A stretch of 64,000 nt of DNA from Nocardia fluminea (GCF_002846365.1 NZ_PJMW01000002.1:1674001-1738000); one strand, 5' to 3'. Numbered from the stretch's first letter, positions 7,698-22,026 are shown. The notes: a model not told the origin generated them from the sequence alone. Translations and numbers: made by a program.

Positions 7698-8695
7698 CAG
7701 TTCTTTCCTTCCGCGGCGCCCACGGTCTCCGACTCACGGTCACCGTTGACGAGTTCTTCGGCCTCGTGCCCGGTGAGCGTCAGGAAGACGTCGTCGAGCG
7801 AGGGCCTGCGCAGCGCGACATCGTTGATGTCCACGTTGTGCTCGGTGAGCCTGCCGATGGCGGTGACCAGGTCCTGTGACCCGTCGGCGACCGGCACGAT
7901 GAGCTTGCGCAGGCCTGGTTCGAGATGGATCTCGCCGTCGGCGAGCCCGCCCAGCACCTGCTGGGCGACGGCGAGCTGATCGACGGCCCCGACGGTGAGT
8001 TCGATCCGGTCGCCGCCGACGAGGGCCTTGAGTTCGTCGGCGGTGCCGCGGGCGATCACCTTGCCGCGGTCGATCACCGCGATCGAATCGGCGAGGCGGT
8101 CGGCCTCGTCCATGTACTGGGTGGTGAGCAGCAGGGTGGTGCCGCCGGCGACCAGTTCCTCGATGACGTCCCACAGATCGAGCCGGGCACGCGGGTCCAG
8201 ACCCGTGGTCGGTTCGTCGAGGAACAGCACCGGTGGGTTGGCCACCAGCGCCCCTGCGAGGTCGAGGCGCCTGCGCATACCGCCCGAGTAACCCTTCACC
8301 GGCCGATCGGCGGCGTCGCTGAGGCGGAAGCGGTCGAGCAGTTCGCGGGCCCGCTCCTTACTGCGCTGGGTGCCGAGGTGGTAGAGCCTGCCGACCATTT
8401 CGAGGTTCTCGAAACCGGTGAGGTATTCGTCGACCGCGGAATACTGGCCGGAGGCGCCGATGCGCGAGCGCAGGGCCTGCGGATTGCCGAGCACGTCGAT
8501 GCCGGCGACGGTGGCGGTGCCCTCGTCGGGGATCAGCAGTGTGGTGAGAACGCGAACAGTCGTGGTCTTTCCCGCGCCGTTGGGGCCGAGAAGCGCGGTG
8601 ACGGTACCTTCCGGAACGGACAGGTCGAGTCCGTCGAGGGCGACGAGCTGCCCATACCGTTTGACCAGACCCTCGGCGACGATTGCGTCGGGCAT
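7697..8695 (-). CDS. ABC exporter ATP-binding protein (DrrA-like)
   Basis: The 332-aa ATPase has a Walker A GPNGAGKTT at residues 37-45, signature YSGGMRRRLDLA, Walker B PVLFLDEPTTGLDP and a C-terminal domain ending in LRRPSLDDVFLTLTGHEAEE, characteristic of the DrrA family of drug-export ATPases. AGGAGA 5 nt before the ATG supports the start. It is first in a two-gene operon with the permease. The ATP site is complete, so it should be active. Substrate unknown. Confidence 0.93.
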   Translation of the reverse strand: MPDAIVAEGLVKRYGQLVALDGLDLSVPEGTVTALLGPNGAGKTTTVRVLTTLLIPDEGTATVAGIDVLGNPQALRSRIGASGQYSAVDEYLTGFENLEMVGRLYHLGTQRSKERARELLDRFRLSDAADRPVKGYSGGMRRRLDLAGALVANPPVLFLDEPTTGLDPRARLDLWDVIEELVAGGTTLLLTTQYMDEADRLADSIAVIDRGKVIARGTADELKALVGGDRIELTVGAVDQLAVAQQVLGGLADGEIHLEPGLRKLIVPVADGSQDLVTAIGRLTEHNVDINDVALRRPSLDDVFLTLTGHEAEELVNGDRESETVGAAEGKN

Positions 8696-9107
8696 GATTC
8701 TCCTGAAGTCGTGGTTGGCGATGCAGTGCCCAGTATTGCCCTACCCACCGACAAGTCGCATCCCAAATTTCGGGGCGACCGGATGTCAGATGTACACAAT
8801 TGTTCGACATGCCGATGTGTCGCGACACGCGGCGAATCGGACTGATTTTCTGTCTGCCGAGACGAACAAGAGCGCCTGTTCGCTGGACGGTCGCCACCCG
8901 CGAGACGAGAACATGTTCACTGGTAATTCCCCGTAAAGCCTTGCGTACCAGCCGATTCCGAGGCTCGTAAGACACCTGACAGGTATCGGGAGCCCACAGC
9001 GGCCGATCACCACCTCCCAGGTCACCGCCCACACCCGCGCCGAAGCCCGAAAAATCTCGCGAACTCGCCCGGTGCGCGTACACCAATTCCGCGCGTATCG
9101 CGTAGGA
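8696..9107. other. Non-coding stretch upstream of the drr-like operon and 6C RNA
   Basis: No frame here has convincing coding character. It holds the ribosome site of the drr-like ATPase gene at its left end and, at 9103-9108, a TAGGAT hexamer that could be the -10 element of the small RNA that follows. Nothing else is recognisable. Confidence 0.5.
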
Positions 9108-9109
9108 TC

Positions 9110-9195
9110 GTTCAGGTCGGCCCCTCCCCCCCGGGCCGACCCTACGCGGGCCTCGGCTAACTCCCCCCCTTCGCCGAGGCCCGCTCCCCATTTTC
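9110..9195 (+). ncRNA. 6C RNA
   Basis: Two consecutive perfect hairpins are present. The first pairs GGTCGGCCC (9115-9123) with GGGCCGACC (9133-9141), its loop carrying seven consecutive C. The second pairs 12 bp (9146-9157 with 9172-9183), its loop carrying CCCCCC at 9163-9168. Two hairpins each exposing at least six C is the defining pattern of 6C RNA, a conserved actinobacterial small RNA (B11 in M. tuberculosis) that acts by base-pairing its C-rich loops to G-rich ribosome sites of mRNAs. The second hairpin is followed by CCCCATTTT, giving termination. TAGGAT at 9103-9108 is a likely -10. Ends are approximate. Confidence 0.88.
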
Positions 9196-9302
9196 CGGCA
9201 AGGTCGCAGCTCGGCAGATCAGCCGAAGCGCACCGCAACGCCGAGCGTCACAGTCCGGCCACGTTCCGGCGATCACCCGGCAACCAGGGTTATCGTCGGC
9301 CC

Positions 9303-10886
9303 ATGGTGCCTGGTCGCGGTGCGATCGCCGGGGTCGTCTTATCGATGGCGATCCTCGTCGGCTGTAGCGGATCCACCGACGACGCGGGCACCTCCACGAC
9401 ATCCACCGCCGAGCTCCCCCCGAACGAGGTAGCCGGTGTCGCCCTGCCCGCCGGCGCGGTCGACAAGGCCGTCGCACAGCTCGACGATCTGGCGGGCTCG
9501 CTGATGGACTCCAGCCGCATTCCCGGCATGGCTGTTGCCGTGGTCCACGGTGGAAAAACCGTGTACGCCAAGGGTTTCGGCGTGCGCGAGGCAGGTGCGC
9601 CCGAGAAGGTCGACGCCGACACCGTCTTCCAGCTCGCCTCGGTGTCGAAGTCGCTCGCCGCGACCGTCGTGGCCAACCAGGTCGGCGCGAACACCGTCGA
9701 GTGGACGACCCCGGTGGTCACGCACCTGCCGTCGTTCGCGCTGGCCGATCCCGCCGCCACCGCCCAGCTCACCGTGGGCGATCTGTTCGCGCACCGCAGC
9801 GGCCTGCCCGACCACGCGGGCGACCGGCTCGAAGACCTCGGCTACGACCAGGCCGCGATCTTCGACAAGCTGCGCCTCGAGCCGCTCGACCCCTTCCGGA
9901 TCACCTATCACTACACCAACTTCGGTCTCACCGCCGGCGCCGAATCCGTGGCAGCGGCGGCCGGGAAGGATTGGGCCCAGCTGTCCTCGGATGCCCTCTA
10001 CACCCCCCTCGGCATGCGCGATACCAGCTCTCGTTTCGACGACTTCCTCGCCCGGCCGAATCGCGCGGCGGGACATGTGAACATCGACGGCGATTGGGTG
10101 GCCCGCTACGAGCGCGACCCCGACCCCCAGTCCCCCGCCGGCGGCGCGAGTTCCTCGGTGCACGACATGGCCCGCTGGCTCACGATGCTGCTCGGTAACG
10201 GCACGGCAGACGGGACAACCATCGCCCCTCCCGAAGCGCTGCTGCCCGCCGTCACACCCCAGATCGTCTCGGCGCCGCCCACATCACCCGCCGCGCGTGC
10301 GGGCAGCTACGGGTACGGCTTCAACGTGTCGATCTCCGCGGCCGGGCGCACTGCCAACAGTCATTCCGGCGCGTTCAGCCTCGGCGCGGCGACCAACTTC
10401 CTGGTGATCCCGTCCGCCGATGTGGCGATCGTCGTGCTCACGAACGCCGCGCCGCTCGGCATTCCGGAGACGCTGACCGCGGAATTCGCCGATCTGGTGC
10501 AGTTCGGCGAGGTGCGCGAGGACTGGCGAGGCTTGTACCGCGAGGCGTTCGCCGCGATGAACGATCCGGAAGGCGATCTGTCCGGTCGGCCCGCCCCGGC
10601 GAATCCAGCACCCGCACAGCCGTTACCGGCCTACGAGGGCACCTACGACAGCGCCTATTGGGGCCCCGCCGCGATCGTCGCGGCCGAGACCGGGCTGCGC
10701 CTGACCATCGGCCCCGAGCAGCGGACCTATCAACTCCGGCACTGGGACGGCGACACCTTCGCCTTCGATCTGAGCGGCGAGAACGCCCCGCCCGGCAGCG
10801 TCACCTCGGCGCGATTCGACGACGGCACCCTGACGATCGACTACTTCGACGAGAACGGTCTCGGCACGTTCACCAGGACCGACTGA
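9303..10886 (+). CDS. Beta-lactamase/serine hydrolase-family lipoprotein
   Basis: The 527-aa protein begins with a lipoprotein signal peptide (lipobox ILVGC near residues 17-21), so it should be anchored outside the membrane. The hydrolase domain has the class C type motifs SVSK (nucleophile Ser and Lys, in VFQLASVSKSLA), YTN (in ITYHYTNFGL) and HSG (in SHSGAFSLG). The C-terminal 100 residues resemble the accessory domain (YEGTYDSAYWGPA) of esterase-like members. Family members are esterases, DD-peptidases or amidases; activity here is unknown. The frame is open upstream to 9072, but the ATG at 9303 gives a proper signal peptide and leaves the 6C RNA free. It ends 17 nt inside the convergent neighbour. 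Confidence 0.88.
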   Translation: MVPGRGAIAGVVLSMAILVGCSGSTDDAGTSTTSTAELPPNEVAGVALPAGAVDKAVAQLDDLAGSLMDSSRIPGMAVAVVHGGKTVYAKGFGVREAGAPEKVDADTVFQLASVSKSLAATVVANQVGANTVEWTTPVVTHLPSFALADPAATAQLTVGDLFAHRSGLPDHAGDRLEDLGYDQAAIFDKLRLEPLDPFRITYHYTNFGLTAGAESVAAAAGKDWAQLSSDALYTPLGMRDTSSRFDDFLARPNRAAGHVNIDGDWVARYERDPDPQSPAGGASSSVHDMARWLTMLLGNGTADGTTIAPPEALLPAVTPQIVSAPPTSPAARAGSYGYGFNVSISAAGRTANSHSGAFSLGAATNFLVIPSADVAIVVLTNAAPLGIPETLTAEFADLVQFGEVREDWRGLYREAFAAMNDPEGDLSGRPAPANPAPAQPLPAYEGTYDSAYWGPAAIVAAETGLRLTIGPEQRTYQLRHWDGDTFAFDLSGENAPPGSVTSARFDDGTLTIDYFDENGLGTFTRTD

Positions 10887-11784
10887 CGGCCGACGCGCGC
10901 CACGCGGTCGCCAACCGTGCCGCCCTGACCTTGCCCGCGACCCCGAGCAGCGGCGCATCACGCTCCCAGCGCTTCCTGATTTCCGGATCCACCGGCGCCC
11001 ACAGCGGCTCCAGTTCGGTCCGCAGTGCGGTCAGCCGATCGAAGATGCCGCCGAGCGCGATGTGCACGCCCGGGGAACCCGGATCCTCGGCACCGACTCC
11101 ACGTACCGCCGCAAACAGTGCCAGCAGCTGTTCTACGGGCTCAGCGGGCCACTGCGCTAACCGGGCAACCCGGACGAGCTGGCCGAGCACAGCGGCCACC
11201 ACATGCAGGTCCTCGACCGTCCGGAACGGCTTCAGGTAGTCGGCATAGCCGTCACCGGGCAGCAGTTCACCCGGCGCGGCATCGAAGGTGACTTCGGCGT
11301 GCGGGATCTCCGGCGCGAACGGCAGCGTGGGCAAGGGCGTCACCGCGGCGGACGCACCGGCGGGGACGAGCACGGCACGCAACAGCGCCCTGCCGTCGGG
11401 CTGGGAGCCGGAGCGGGCGATCACCAGGAACCGATCGGCGAACGCACCCAGTGTGGCGAAGAATTTGGTGCCGCTGACGGTGCCGTCCGCGGCCACCGTG
11501 GTCGTCATCGTCGACGGTCGCGCACCGGCGCCCTCGGTCGCGCACATCGAGGAGAGTTCGGCGGGATCGAGTGCGGGAACCAGCGCGTGCAGCGCTTCCT
11601 GGTAGCCACCGAGGAAGGCGGGACCTGTTCCCGCGCCGTCGAATCCGGCGATCGCGGCCCGGTCGAGCGAACTCGCGAACCCAGCTGTCCTGGTGCGGTG
11701 TCGCGCCCAGTCCGCCGCGAAATCAACCGAAACTACGTCGGCGGGGGTGGTCGTGAGAAGAAAATCGAATACCGAGGAATTCAC
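10870..11784 (-). CDS. Acyl-CoA dehydrogenase-like protein
   Basis: The 304-aa protein resembles a short acyl-CoA dehydrogenase: a middle beta domain (SSMCATEGAGARPSTMTTTVAADGTVSGTKFFATLGAFADRFLVIAR) and a helical C-terminal part. It is shorter than the usual 380 aa, mainly in the N-terminal helical domain, and I cannot identify the catalytic glutamate. The frame continues into the tRNA-Ala gene, producing a spurious N-terminus from it; the GTG at 11784 just past the tRNA is the sensible start. Substrate is unknown. It may be a divergent flavin-dependent member or a non-catalytic relative. Confidence 0.65.
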   Translation of the reverse strand: MNSSVFDFLLTTTPADVVSVDFAADWARHRTRTAGFASSLDRAAIAGFDGAGTGPAFLGGYQEALHALVPALDPAELSSMCATEGAGARPSTMTTTVAADGTVSGTKFFATLGAFADRFLVIARSGSQPDGRALLRAVLVPAGASAAVTPLPTLPFAPEIPHAEVTFDAAPGELLPGDGYADYLKPFRTVEDLHVVAAVLGQLVRVARLAQWPAEPVEQLLALFAAVRGVGAEDPGSPGVHIALGGIFDRLTALRTELEPLWAPVDPEIRKRWERDAPLLGVAGKVRAARLATAWRASAVSRSW

Positions 11785-11789
11785 AGATG

Positions 11790-11862
11790 TGGAGCCTAGG
11801 GGAATCGAACCCCTAACCCCTGCCTTGCAAAGGCAGTGCTCTGCCAATTGAGCTAAGGCCCC
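11790..11862 (-). tRNA. alaT: tRNA-Ala (anticodon UGC)
   Basis: The 73-nt gene folds as a full cloverleaf. The acceptor stem GGGGCCU pairs with AGGCUCC and contains the G3:U70 wobble that is the alanine identity element. The anticodon stem CUGCC/GGCAG encloses UUUGCAA, giving anticodon UGC. The T loop GGUUCGAUUCC is present. CCA is not encoded. Confidence 0.98.
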
Positions 11863-11894
11863 TTACCGGTCATCGACCGGTTGGCAACCCGAAA

Positions 11895-12002
11895 TCAGCG
11901 GGTGGTGACCTCACGCCAGAGGTCTGCGTCATCGCGCTTGCGGAATTTGCTGACACCGATGAGAACGGCGATCACAACACCGACCATGAGGACAATCTTC
12001 AT
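11895..12002 (-). CDS. DLW-39 family small protein
   Basis: A 35-codon gene lies between the two tRNA genes. Its product has one hydrophobic helix (MKIVLMVGVVIAVLIGVSKF), a basic patch RKRDD and the segment DADLWREVTTR, matching the short actinobacterial proteins named DLW-39 after their length and DLW motif, which are typically encoded near these tRNAs and gyrA. GGTGGG lies 5 nt before the ATG. Function is unknown; a small single-span membrane protein is predicted. Recognition is from the motif and place, not from a search. Confidence 0.7.
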   Translation of the reverse strand: MKIVLMVGVVIAVLIGVSKFRKRDDADLWREVTTR

Positions 12003-12031
12003 GATTCCCACCCTACTGTGCTGTTCGGGAG

Positions 12032-12105
12032 TGGGCCTAGGAGGACTTGAACCTCCGACCTCTTCGTTATCAGCGAAGCGCTCTAACCGCCTGAGCTATA
12101 GGCCC
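12032..12105 (-). tRNA. ileT: tRNA-Ile (anticodon GAU)
   Basis: This 74-nt gene forms a complete cloverleaf with a perfect acceptor stem GGGCCUA/UAGGCCC, anticodon loop CUGAUAA (anticodon GAU) and T arm GGAGGUUCAAGUCCUCC. CCA is not encoded. It lies upstream of tRNA-Ala on the same strand, the ileT-alaT order of mycobacteria. Confidence 0.98.
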
Positions 12106-12180
12106 GAACTCGTTTCGATCCCCGCCGGAGCAGTGAACCGCAACGAGAAACGAGGTTACCTTACCTGCCTGCCGATAACC

Positions 12181-12222
12181 AAAACGGCCGGTCAGACCCA
12201 GTTTCCTGGGACCGACCGGCCG
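12181..12222 (-). terminator. Terminator of the gyrB-gyrA-DUF3566 operon
   Basis: CGGCCGGTC (12185-12193) pairs with GACCGGCCG (12214-12222), with an inner CCCAG/CTGGG extension. Read leftwards the hairpin is followed by TTTT. It stands 18 nt after the DUF3566 stop codon and separates the operon from the tRNA genes. Confidence 0.85.
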
Positions 12223-12239
12223 TGCCGGAAAACCCGCTT

Positions 12240-13214
12240 CTAGTCGGGATCGGCCAGGGTTACCTGGATGCCACCGACCAGATCGCAGCACTGGTTGTAG
12301 ATGAACACGCCGACCGTGGCCAGCGCGGTGAACAGCACCACGTTGATCAAGCCGATCACACCGGCGTAGCCGAACACCGTGCCCGCGTCGATCAGGCTCG
12401 ACGAACTGCCCTCCTGATTCAGCATCTCGCCCAGCGAGTTGTCCAGGTTGTCCCAGACGCCCATGCCCGCCAGCACGATGTAGAGCAGGCCCACGGCCAG
12501 CATCCACACGAAGAACAGCGCGACACTGATCACGAGGGTGATCTTCAGGGTCGACCACGGGTCGATCCGGCGGATCTGCACGGTCGCGCGTAGTGGCTCA
12601 CCCGAGGCCGCGGCCGCGATCGCCACCGGCACCGCGGGCGAGACAGTGCTCGCCGCGGCCGCTCGCGCGCTCGGCCCCATGTTGTGCTGGGGCTGCGGCG
12701 CCATCGGCAGCCCGGGGGGCGCCATCGGCGCCTCGGGTGCCGGGTGGCGCACATCGGACAGGTCGGGCATGTCCTTGACCAGTTCCGGACGCGCGATGCT
12801 GCGGGTCGGCCCGTCGATGCCGACGGACTTCACCATCGCCGCTTCCTTGCGAGCCGCCTTGGCCGCCAGGTCCGCCGTGGTGCGGGCGTTGGACGCCCCG
12901 CTGCCCTTGAGGCCGCCGCCGCCCGGCGCCCCGGACGACGGCCGCCCCTGGCTCGGCGATTCGCCGGGCCGGTACAGGTTCGACTGCGGTTCACGCTGCG
13001 GAAGCTGAGCCCACCCGTCCTGGTAGGGCGACGATTTGCTGCCCTTGCCGTCGAACGAATCGGTCCCGGCCGCACCGGATTCCGGCGCCGCGCCGCCCTC
13101 GGCCGGACCGCCCTGGCGTGGGATCGGCCGCGGCGGGATCGGAGACGTGGCGATCCGCTCGGTGACGCCGTTGGTCTGGTTCCGATCGTCGTTCGACTGA
13201 TTCGGTGTGGTCAA
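12240..13214 (-). CDS. DUF3566 membrane protein (Rv0007-type)
   Basis: The 324-aa protein has a long, disordered N-terminal region rich in Pro, Gly, Ser and Ala (residues 1-205) and a C-terminal DUF3566 domain (about 210-324) with two membrane helices ([27 protein letters not shown] and [22 protein letters not shown]). Gene order after gyrA and before the tRNA genes matches M. tuberculosis Rv0007. Its function is not established; it is probably co-transcribed with gyrA, 42 nt upstream, and ends at a strong terminator. Confidence 0.92.
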   Translation of the reverse strand: MTTPNQSNDDRNQTNGVTERIATSPIPPRPIPRQGGPAEGGAAPESGAAGTDSFDGKGSKSSPYQDGWAQLPQREPQSNLYRPGESPSQGRPSSGAPGGGGLKGSGASNARTTADLAAKAARKEAAMVKSVGIDGPTRSIARPELVKDMPDLSDVRHPAPEAPMAPPGLPMAPQPQHNMGPSARAAAASTVSPAVPVAIAAAASGEPLRATVQIRRIDPWSTLKITLVISVALFFVWMLAVGLLYIVLAGMGVWDNLDNSLGEMLNQEGSSSSLIDAGTVFGYAGVIGLINVVLFTALATVGVFIYNQCCDLVGGIQVTLADPD

Positions 13215-13256
13215 TGGAATCCTCAGATCCGTTCGTTGCCGCCGCTATTTGGTGTG

Positions 13257-15767
<2,511 letters not shown>

Positions 15768-15821
15768 ATCTCCTTCGAGGGGCCGATATGCGAGCGGGCG
15801 CGCCCGAAGGCGCAGCGCCGC

Positions 15822-18262
<2,441 letters not shown>

Positions 18263-18799
18263 CTACCCGTAGGTATCGCGCGGGCCGCGGCCCTTGATGT
18301 GACGATCGCCCTTGCGCCAGCTCGGCGCGGCGGGGCCGGTGATGCGCAGCGACGTCACCACGCCGTGACCGACCGCGGCATTGATCTTGGCAAGAATCTG
18401 GCTCTGCAACATGCGCAGCTGGGTGGCCCACGCGGTGGACTCGGCGGCGATCTTGAGCACACCGTTCTCCAGGGTCACCGGAGTGGCGTGGGAGGCGATG
18501 TCCTCACCGACCACGCGCGGCCAGCTGCCGAACACCGTGCCCTCGGCTACCTTGCCTGACCAGCCACGATTCTTCGCGAGCGTGCCGCTGAGCGCACCGA
18601 GCAGTTGGGGATCACGGGCATCGGGGCCCGACCCGGACCAGCCGCTGCGACGTCTGCCACCGGCCCGCAACTTGCGCACCGGGGAGGCTCTGCCCTGCCC
18701 CACGGACTTGCCGCTGGCCTTGGCCGCGGCCCGCGCCTCTTCCAGCGCCCGGCGGGCCAGATCGATGCCGCGCAGCTCCGGTGCGGGTTCTTCCGGCAC
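18263..18799 (-). CDS. dciA: DUF721 protein, DciA-type helicase-loading factor
   Basis: The 178-aa protein has a basic, disordered N-terminal half and a C-terminal DUF721 domain (about 85-165: [69 protein letters not shown]), the KH-like fold of DciA. DciA loads or assists replicative helicase DnaB in bacteria without DnaC or DnaI, and the M. tuberculosis counterpart at this place is Rv0004. The frame extends to 18916, but the GTG at 18799 has GGAAGG in front and the extension looks unlike the family. It lies between recF and gyrB. Confidence 0.88.
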   Translation of the reverse strand: MPEEPAPELRGIDLARRALEEARAAAKASGKSVGQGRASPVRKLRAGGRRRSGWSGSGPDARDPQLLGALSGTLAKNRGWSGKVAEGTVFGSWPRVVGEDIASHATPVTLENGVLKIAAESTAWATQLRMLQSQILAKINAAVGHGVVTSLRITGPAAPSWRKGDRHIKGRGPRDTYG

Positions 18800-18908
18800 G
18801 GGTTTCCGCCTTCCGGTGTCGAGGGTGGCCGAGTGTGGATGGAGTCTACGCCGGAGCGCCGACCGGCTCGTGGCGCACCGATCCGGCATATATCCAGCAT
18901 GTTGCTGG

Positions 18909-18931
18909 TTTTCCACAGGGCCTGTGGATAA
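18909..18931. promoter_or_regulatory. Pair of inverted DnaA boxes after recF
   Basis: TTTTCCACA (18909-18917) and TGTGGATAA (18923-18931, a perfect box in reverse) face each other with 5 bp between. The second ends exactly at the recF stop codon. They lie within the leader of the DUF721 gene. Confidence 0.5.
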
Positions 18932-20134
18932 CTATCGCGATCTGTGCATATCCTCGGCGTGTCGGACGTCCTCGGTGACGATGTGTGAGGTACGCCGGTC
19001 CGCCTCGCCGGTCGTGTGCACCCGCAACGGTTCCGCGGCCAATTCCATGGGCACGTCCTCGGCCACCGCGGCCGTGATCAACACCTGCTCGGCGCCGGCG
19101 GCCACCTCCGCGAGAGCCGTGCGCCGACGACGGTCGAGCTCGGCGAACACGTCGTCGAGCAGCAGCACCGGTTCGGAGCCCTCGCCGCGCAACAGCTCGA
19201 ACGAGGCCAACCGCAGCGCGAGCGCGAACGACCAGGACTCGCCGTGACTGGCGAATCCCTTCGCGGGCGCGCTGCCGAGCAGCAACTCCAGATCGTCGCG
19301 ATGCGGGCCGACCAGACAGACCCCGCGATCGAGTTCGCGATTCCGGGCGGCGGCAAGCTCGCGCAGCATGATCTCGTGCAGCAGCTGGGCGTCACCGGCG
19401 TCGGGCACCCTGGCCGGATCGAGCAGCTCCCGTGGGAGATACCCGGAGCGGTAAGCGATTGCGGCAGGGCGTGATTCGGGCGCGATCGACCGATATGCCT
19501 GGGACAGATGGGGATACAGGTCGTGGACCAGGCGTAACCGTTCGGCGAGCAGCACCGCGGCGTGCTCGGCGAGATGCCCGTCCCACACGTCCAGAGTGCC
19601 CAGATCGGCACGTGAACGCGATTGGCGCCCAGCGGTTTTCAGCAGCGCCGAACGCTGCCGCAACACCTTGTCGTAGTCGGCGCGCACCCCGGCCAGCCTG
19701 GGCAACCGGGCTGTGGACAACTCGTCGAGAAATCGCCGCCGCTCCCCCGGATCCCCACGCACCAGCGCCAGATCCTCCGGCGCGAACAACACGGTCTGCA
19801 GAATTCCCAGGATCTCGCGCGAGCGGCGCACCGGCGAGCGGTTGATCTGCGCGCGGTTGGCACTGCCCGCCTTGAGTTCCACATCCACGCGCAGTTCCCG
19901 GCCCGTGTTCACCACCGTGGCCCCGATCCTGGCCTGGGTGGCGCCCATCCGGATCAGTGGCGCGTCGGCGGAGACCCGGTGCGAGCCGAGAGTCGCCAGA
20001 TAACCGACGGCCTCGAGCAGATTCGTCTTGCCGTTGCCATTCGCCCCCAGGAACACCGTGCGCCCTGGGGACAACTCGAGATCGGCGTGTTCCCACGAAC
20101 GGAAATCACGGACCGACAGCTCACGGATGAACAT
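18932..20134 (-). CDS. recF: DNA replication and repair protein RecF
   Basis: The 400-aa SMC-like ATPase loads RecA at gapped DNA with RecO and RecR. Walker A is [17 protein letters not shown] at about residues 30-46, the signature region is around [20 protein letters not shown], and Walker B is [16 protein letters not shown]. Length and order dnaN-recF are normal. The C-terminal 30 residues are polar and variable. It starts 24 nt after dnaN, so it is probably co-transcribed. Confidence 0.97.
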   Translation of the reverse strand: MFIRELSVRDFRSWEHADLELSPGRTVFLGANGNGKTNLLEAVGYLATLGSHRVSADAPLIRMGATQARIGATVVNTGRELRVDVELKAGSANRAQINRSPVRRSREILGILQTVLFAPEDLALVRGDPGERRRFLDELSTARLPRLAGVRADYDKVLRQRSALLKTAGRQSRSRADLGTLDVWDGHLAEHAAVLLAERLRLVHDLYPHLSQAYRSIAPESRPAAIAYRSGYLPRELLDPARVPDAGDAQLLHEIMLRELAAARNRELDRGVCLVGPHRDDLELLLGSAPAKGFASHGESWSFALALRLASFELLRGEGSEPVLLLDDVFAELDRRRRTALAEVAAGAEQVLITAAVAEDVPMELAAEPLRVHTTGEADRRTSHIVTEDVRHAEDMHRSR

Positions 20135-20158
20135 GTAGGCCTAGCCGCCCCTGCCTGC

Positions 20159-21334
20159 TCAGCCGGGCAGCCGGACCGGCATCAACAGGTAGATGTACTG
20201 GCTCTCCAGCGCCGCGAAGGCGCCCGACTCGAGCACCTTCGGCTCCTCGTCGGACGCGGGCAGCAGCACCGCGGGACGGCTGGGGGTGGTGAACCCGAAC
20301 GTCACCCGGTCGGTGTGCAGCGCGGCCAGGCCCTCGGTGAGGTAGCCGGGGTTGAACGCGATGGTGAGCGGTTCGCCGCGGAAATCGGCTTCCAGCCATT
20401 CCTCGGCCCGGCCCGCGTCGTCCCCACCCGCCGACAGCAGCACGCCGTCTGTGGAGAACTCGAGCCGCACCTGGGCGCCGCGCTCGGCCACGAGGGCCAC
20501 GCGCTTGATCGCCTCGGACAGCACGGCGACGGGCAGGGTGGCGATGGAGGTGTGCTCCTTGGGGAGCAACTGGCGGAACTTGGGGAATTCCGCGTCGAGC
20601 AGTCGGGTGGTGGTGCGCCTGCCACCGTTGACGATGCCGAGCAGGCCGTCGGCGCCGCCGGCATTGCCCAGTGACAGCTGTACGGGCGCTTCGGCGGCAC
20701 CGAGGGTCTTGGCGGCCTCGGACAGCGTGCGCGCGGGAATGAGCACCGCGGTCTCGATATCGGAGCGGGTGGGCTGCCACTGCAGATGGCGCACGGCGAG
20801 GCGGAAGCGGTCGGTGGCGGCGAGCACCACGTCGTTGCCCTCGATCTCGACGCGGATGCCGGTGAGCATCGGCAGGGTGTCGTCACGGCCCGCGGCGACG
20901 GCGACCTGGCCGACGGCCTCGGCGAACACGTCGACGGTGAGTTCACCGGTCTGCTGCGGCACCTCGGGCAGCTGGGGATAATCCTCGACCGGCATGGTCG
21001 GCAGGGAGAACTTCGCGCTGCCGCAGGCGATGAGCACGCGGGTGCCGTCGACGGAGACATCGACCGGCTTGTTCGACAGCGACTTGGTGATGTCGGCGAG
21101 CAGGCGGCCCGAGACCAGGACCTGGCCGGGACCGGCGACCTCGGCCGCGACGCGCATCTGCGCGGAGACCTCGTAGTCGAACCCGGAGACCGTCAGGCCG
21201 TTCTCGTCGGCCACCAGCAACACACCGCCCAGAACAGGCACCGGAGGCCGGGACGGGAGACTGCGCGCCACCCAGGCCACCGATTCGGCGAAGTCCTCTC
21301 GGGCGACCCGAAACTTCATGCTCGCAAGCTCCAT
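20159..21334 (-). CDS. dnaN: DNA polymerase III beta clamp
   Basis: The 391-aa protein forms the ring-shaped processivity clamp. Its three repeated domains are visible; [36 protein letters not shown] marks the first, and the C-terminus ends in the conserved [12 protein letters not shown] that shapes the partner-binding pocket. The frame is open to 21577, but the ATG at 21334 matches the family start ([15 protein letters not shown]), with GAGGAC upstream. The upstream 243 nt then belong to the dnaA-dnaN spacer. Transcribed towards recF. Confidence 0.97.
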   Translation of the reverse strand: MELASMKFRVAREDFAESVAWVARSLPSRPPVPVLGGVLLVADENGLTVSGFDYEVSAQMRVAAEVAGPGQVLVSGRLLADITKSLSNKPVDVSVDGTRVLIACGSAKFSLPTMPVEDYPQLPEVPQQTGELTVDVFAEAVGQVAVAAGRDDTLPMLTGIRVEIEGNDVVLAATDRFRLAVRHLQWQPTRSDIETAVLIPARTLSEAAKTLGAAEAPVQLSLGNAGGADGLLGIVNGGRRTTTRLLDAEFPKFRQLLPKEHTSIATLPVAVLSEAIKRVALVAERGAQVRLEFSTDGVLLSAGGDDAGRAEEWLEADFRGEPLTIAFNPGYLTEGLAALHTDRVTFGFTTPSRPAVLLPASDEEPKVLESGAFAALESQYIYLLMPVRLPG

Positions 21335-21594
21335 CGCCCGATTTGTCCTCTCCGAGTTTCGAATCCGTGTGCGGGGGTGTGTCAGCGGAGTTGAACTGCT
21401 GTGTCGGCCGCGCCTTGAGTCTCGCACAACCAACCGACAACCAAAGGTACCCGTGCGGTGCGCGAACTCCACATCGACCCTCCCGGTCGATTCCCGCTCG
21501 TCGAACCACCCCGTTCCTCCTTGCCTGCTTGTGAGTGAACCACCGCCCGGCTCGAGCCTCCCCAACCGAGTTTCCACACACCCTGTTTTAAAAG

Positions 21595-21616
21595 AGTTCT
21601 CTCTAGAAGGAGAACT
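21595..21616. repeat. Small inverted repeat in the AT-richer part of oriC
   Basis: AGTTCTC (21595-21601) pairs with GAGAACT (21610-21616) around an 8-nt spacer, directly after the TTTTAAAA stretch. It may be part of the unwinding element or a dnaN leader hairpin. Confidence 0.5.
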
Positions 21617-21758
21617 GAAGTAGTAGTAGGCACTGTGGAATCTGTGGATTTCGCCCGAATCCGCAGGTCAGAGGGCTTGATGGCATGGGGATGACCTTGG
21701 GGTGACTCGAGGATGAATCAGCGGTGGCTGTGGAGGCGTGAAGTTGTCCCCATTCCAT

Positions 21759-21780
21759 CCTCGAGTTGTCCTCGAGTTGT
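21759..21780. repeat. 11-bp tandem repeat in oriC
   Basis: CCTCGAGTTGT occurs twice head to tail (21759-21769 and 21770-21780), immediately followed by TCCACC. The period is one DNA helical turn. The overlapping TTGTCC and TTGTTCCAC strings resemble degenerate DnaA boxes. Confidence 0.85.
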
Positions 21781-21840
21781 TCCACCGGATTCACCCAGTT
21801 GTTCACACGTCGGGCCAGCCTGGTGGCAAGGGTGGGGATT

Positions 21841-21880
21841 CCTCGAGGACTCCACAGGGACTCCTCGAGGAATCCACAGG
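21841..21880. repeat. oriC iteron pair A (18 bp, 22-bp period)
   Basis: CCTCGAGGACTCCACAGG at 21841-21858 and CCTCGAGGAATCCACAGG at 21863-21880 differ at one base. Each unit joins the palindrome CCTCGAGG to a weak DnaA box ending TCCACA. The starts are 22 bp apart, about two helical turns. Confidence 0.9.
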
Positions 21881-22026
21881 CCGGATTCGGTGACGCCGCA
21901 GGTCACCGCTAGTGCACAGGTGTTAGTGGAGCGTCTTGTGGATGATGTGGACAACTGCCTGTGCATGAACGCTGCACACCCTCGCCCAACACCCTGTGCA
22001 CCGACCGGTGCACAAAGGTGTGGATT

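Noticed and set aside
8786..9238. Minus-strand 150-codon frame in the gap before the lipoprotein gene
   Set aside because: It would run through both hairpins of the 6C RNA and shows no family or ribosome site.
11785..11847. N-terminal extension of the acyl-CoA dehydrogenase-like protein into tRNA-Ala
   Set aside because: The residues (AEHCLCKAGVRGSIPLG) are a translation of the tRNA gene; the GTG at 11784 is used.
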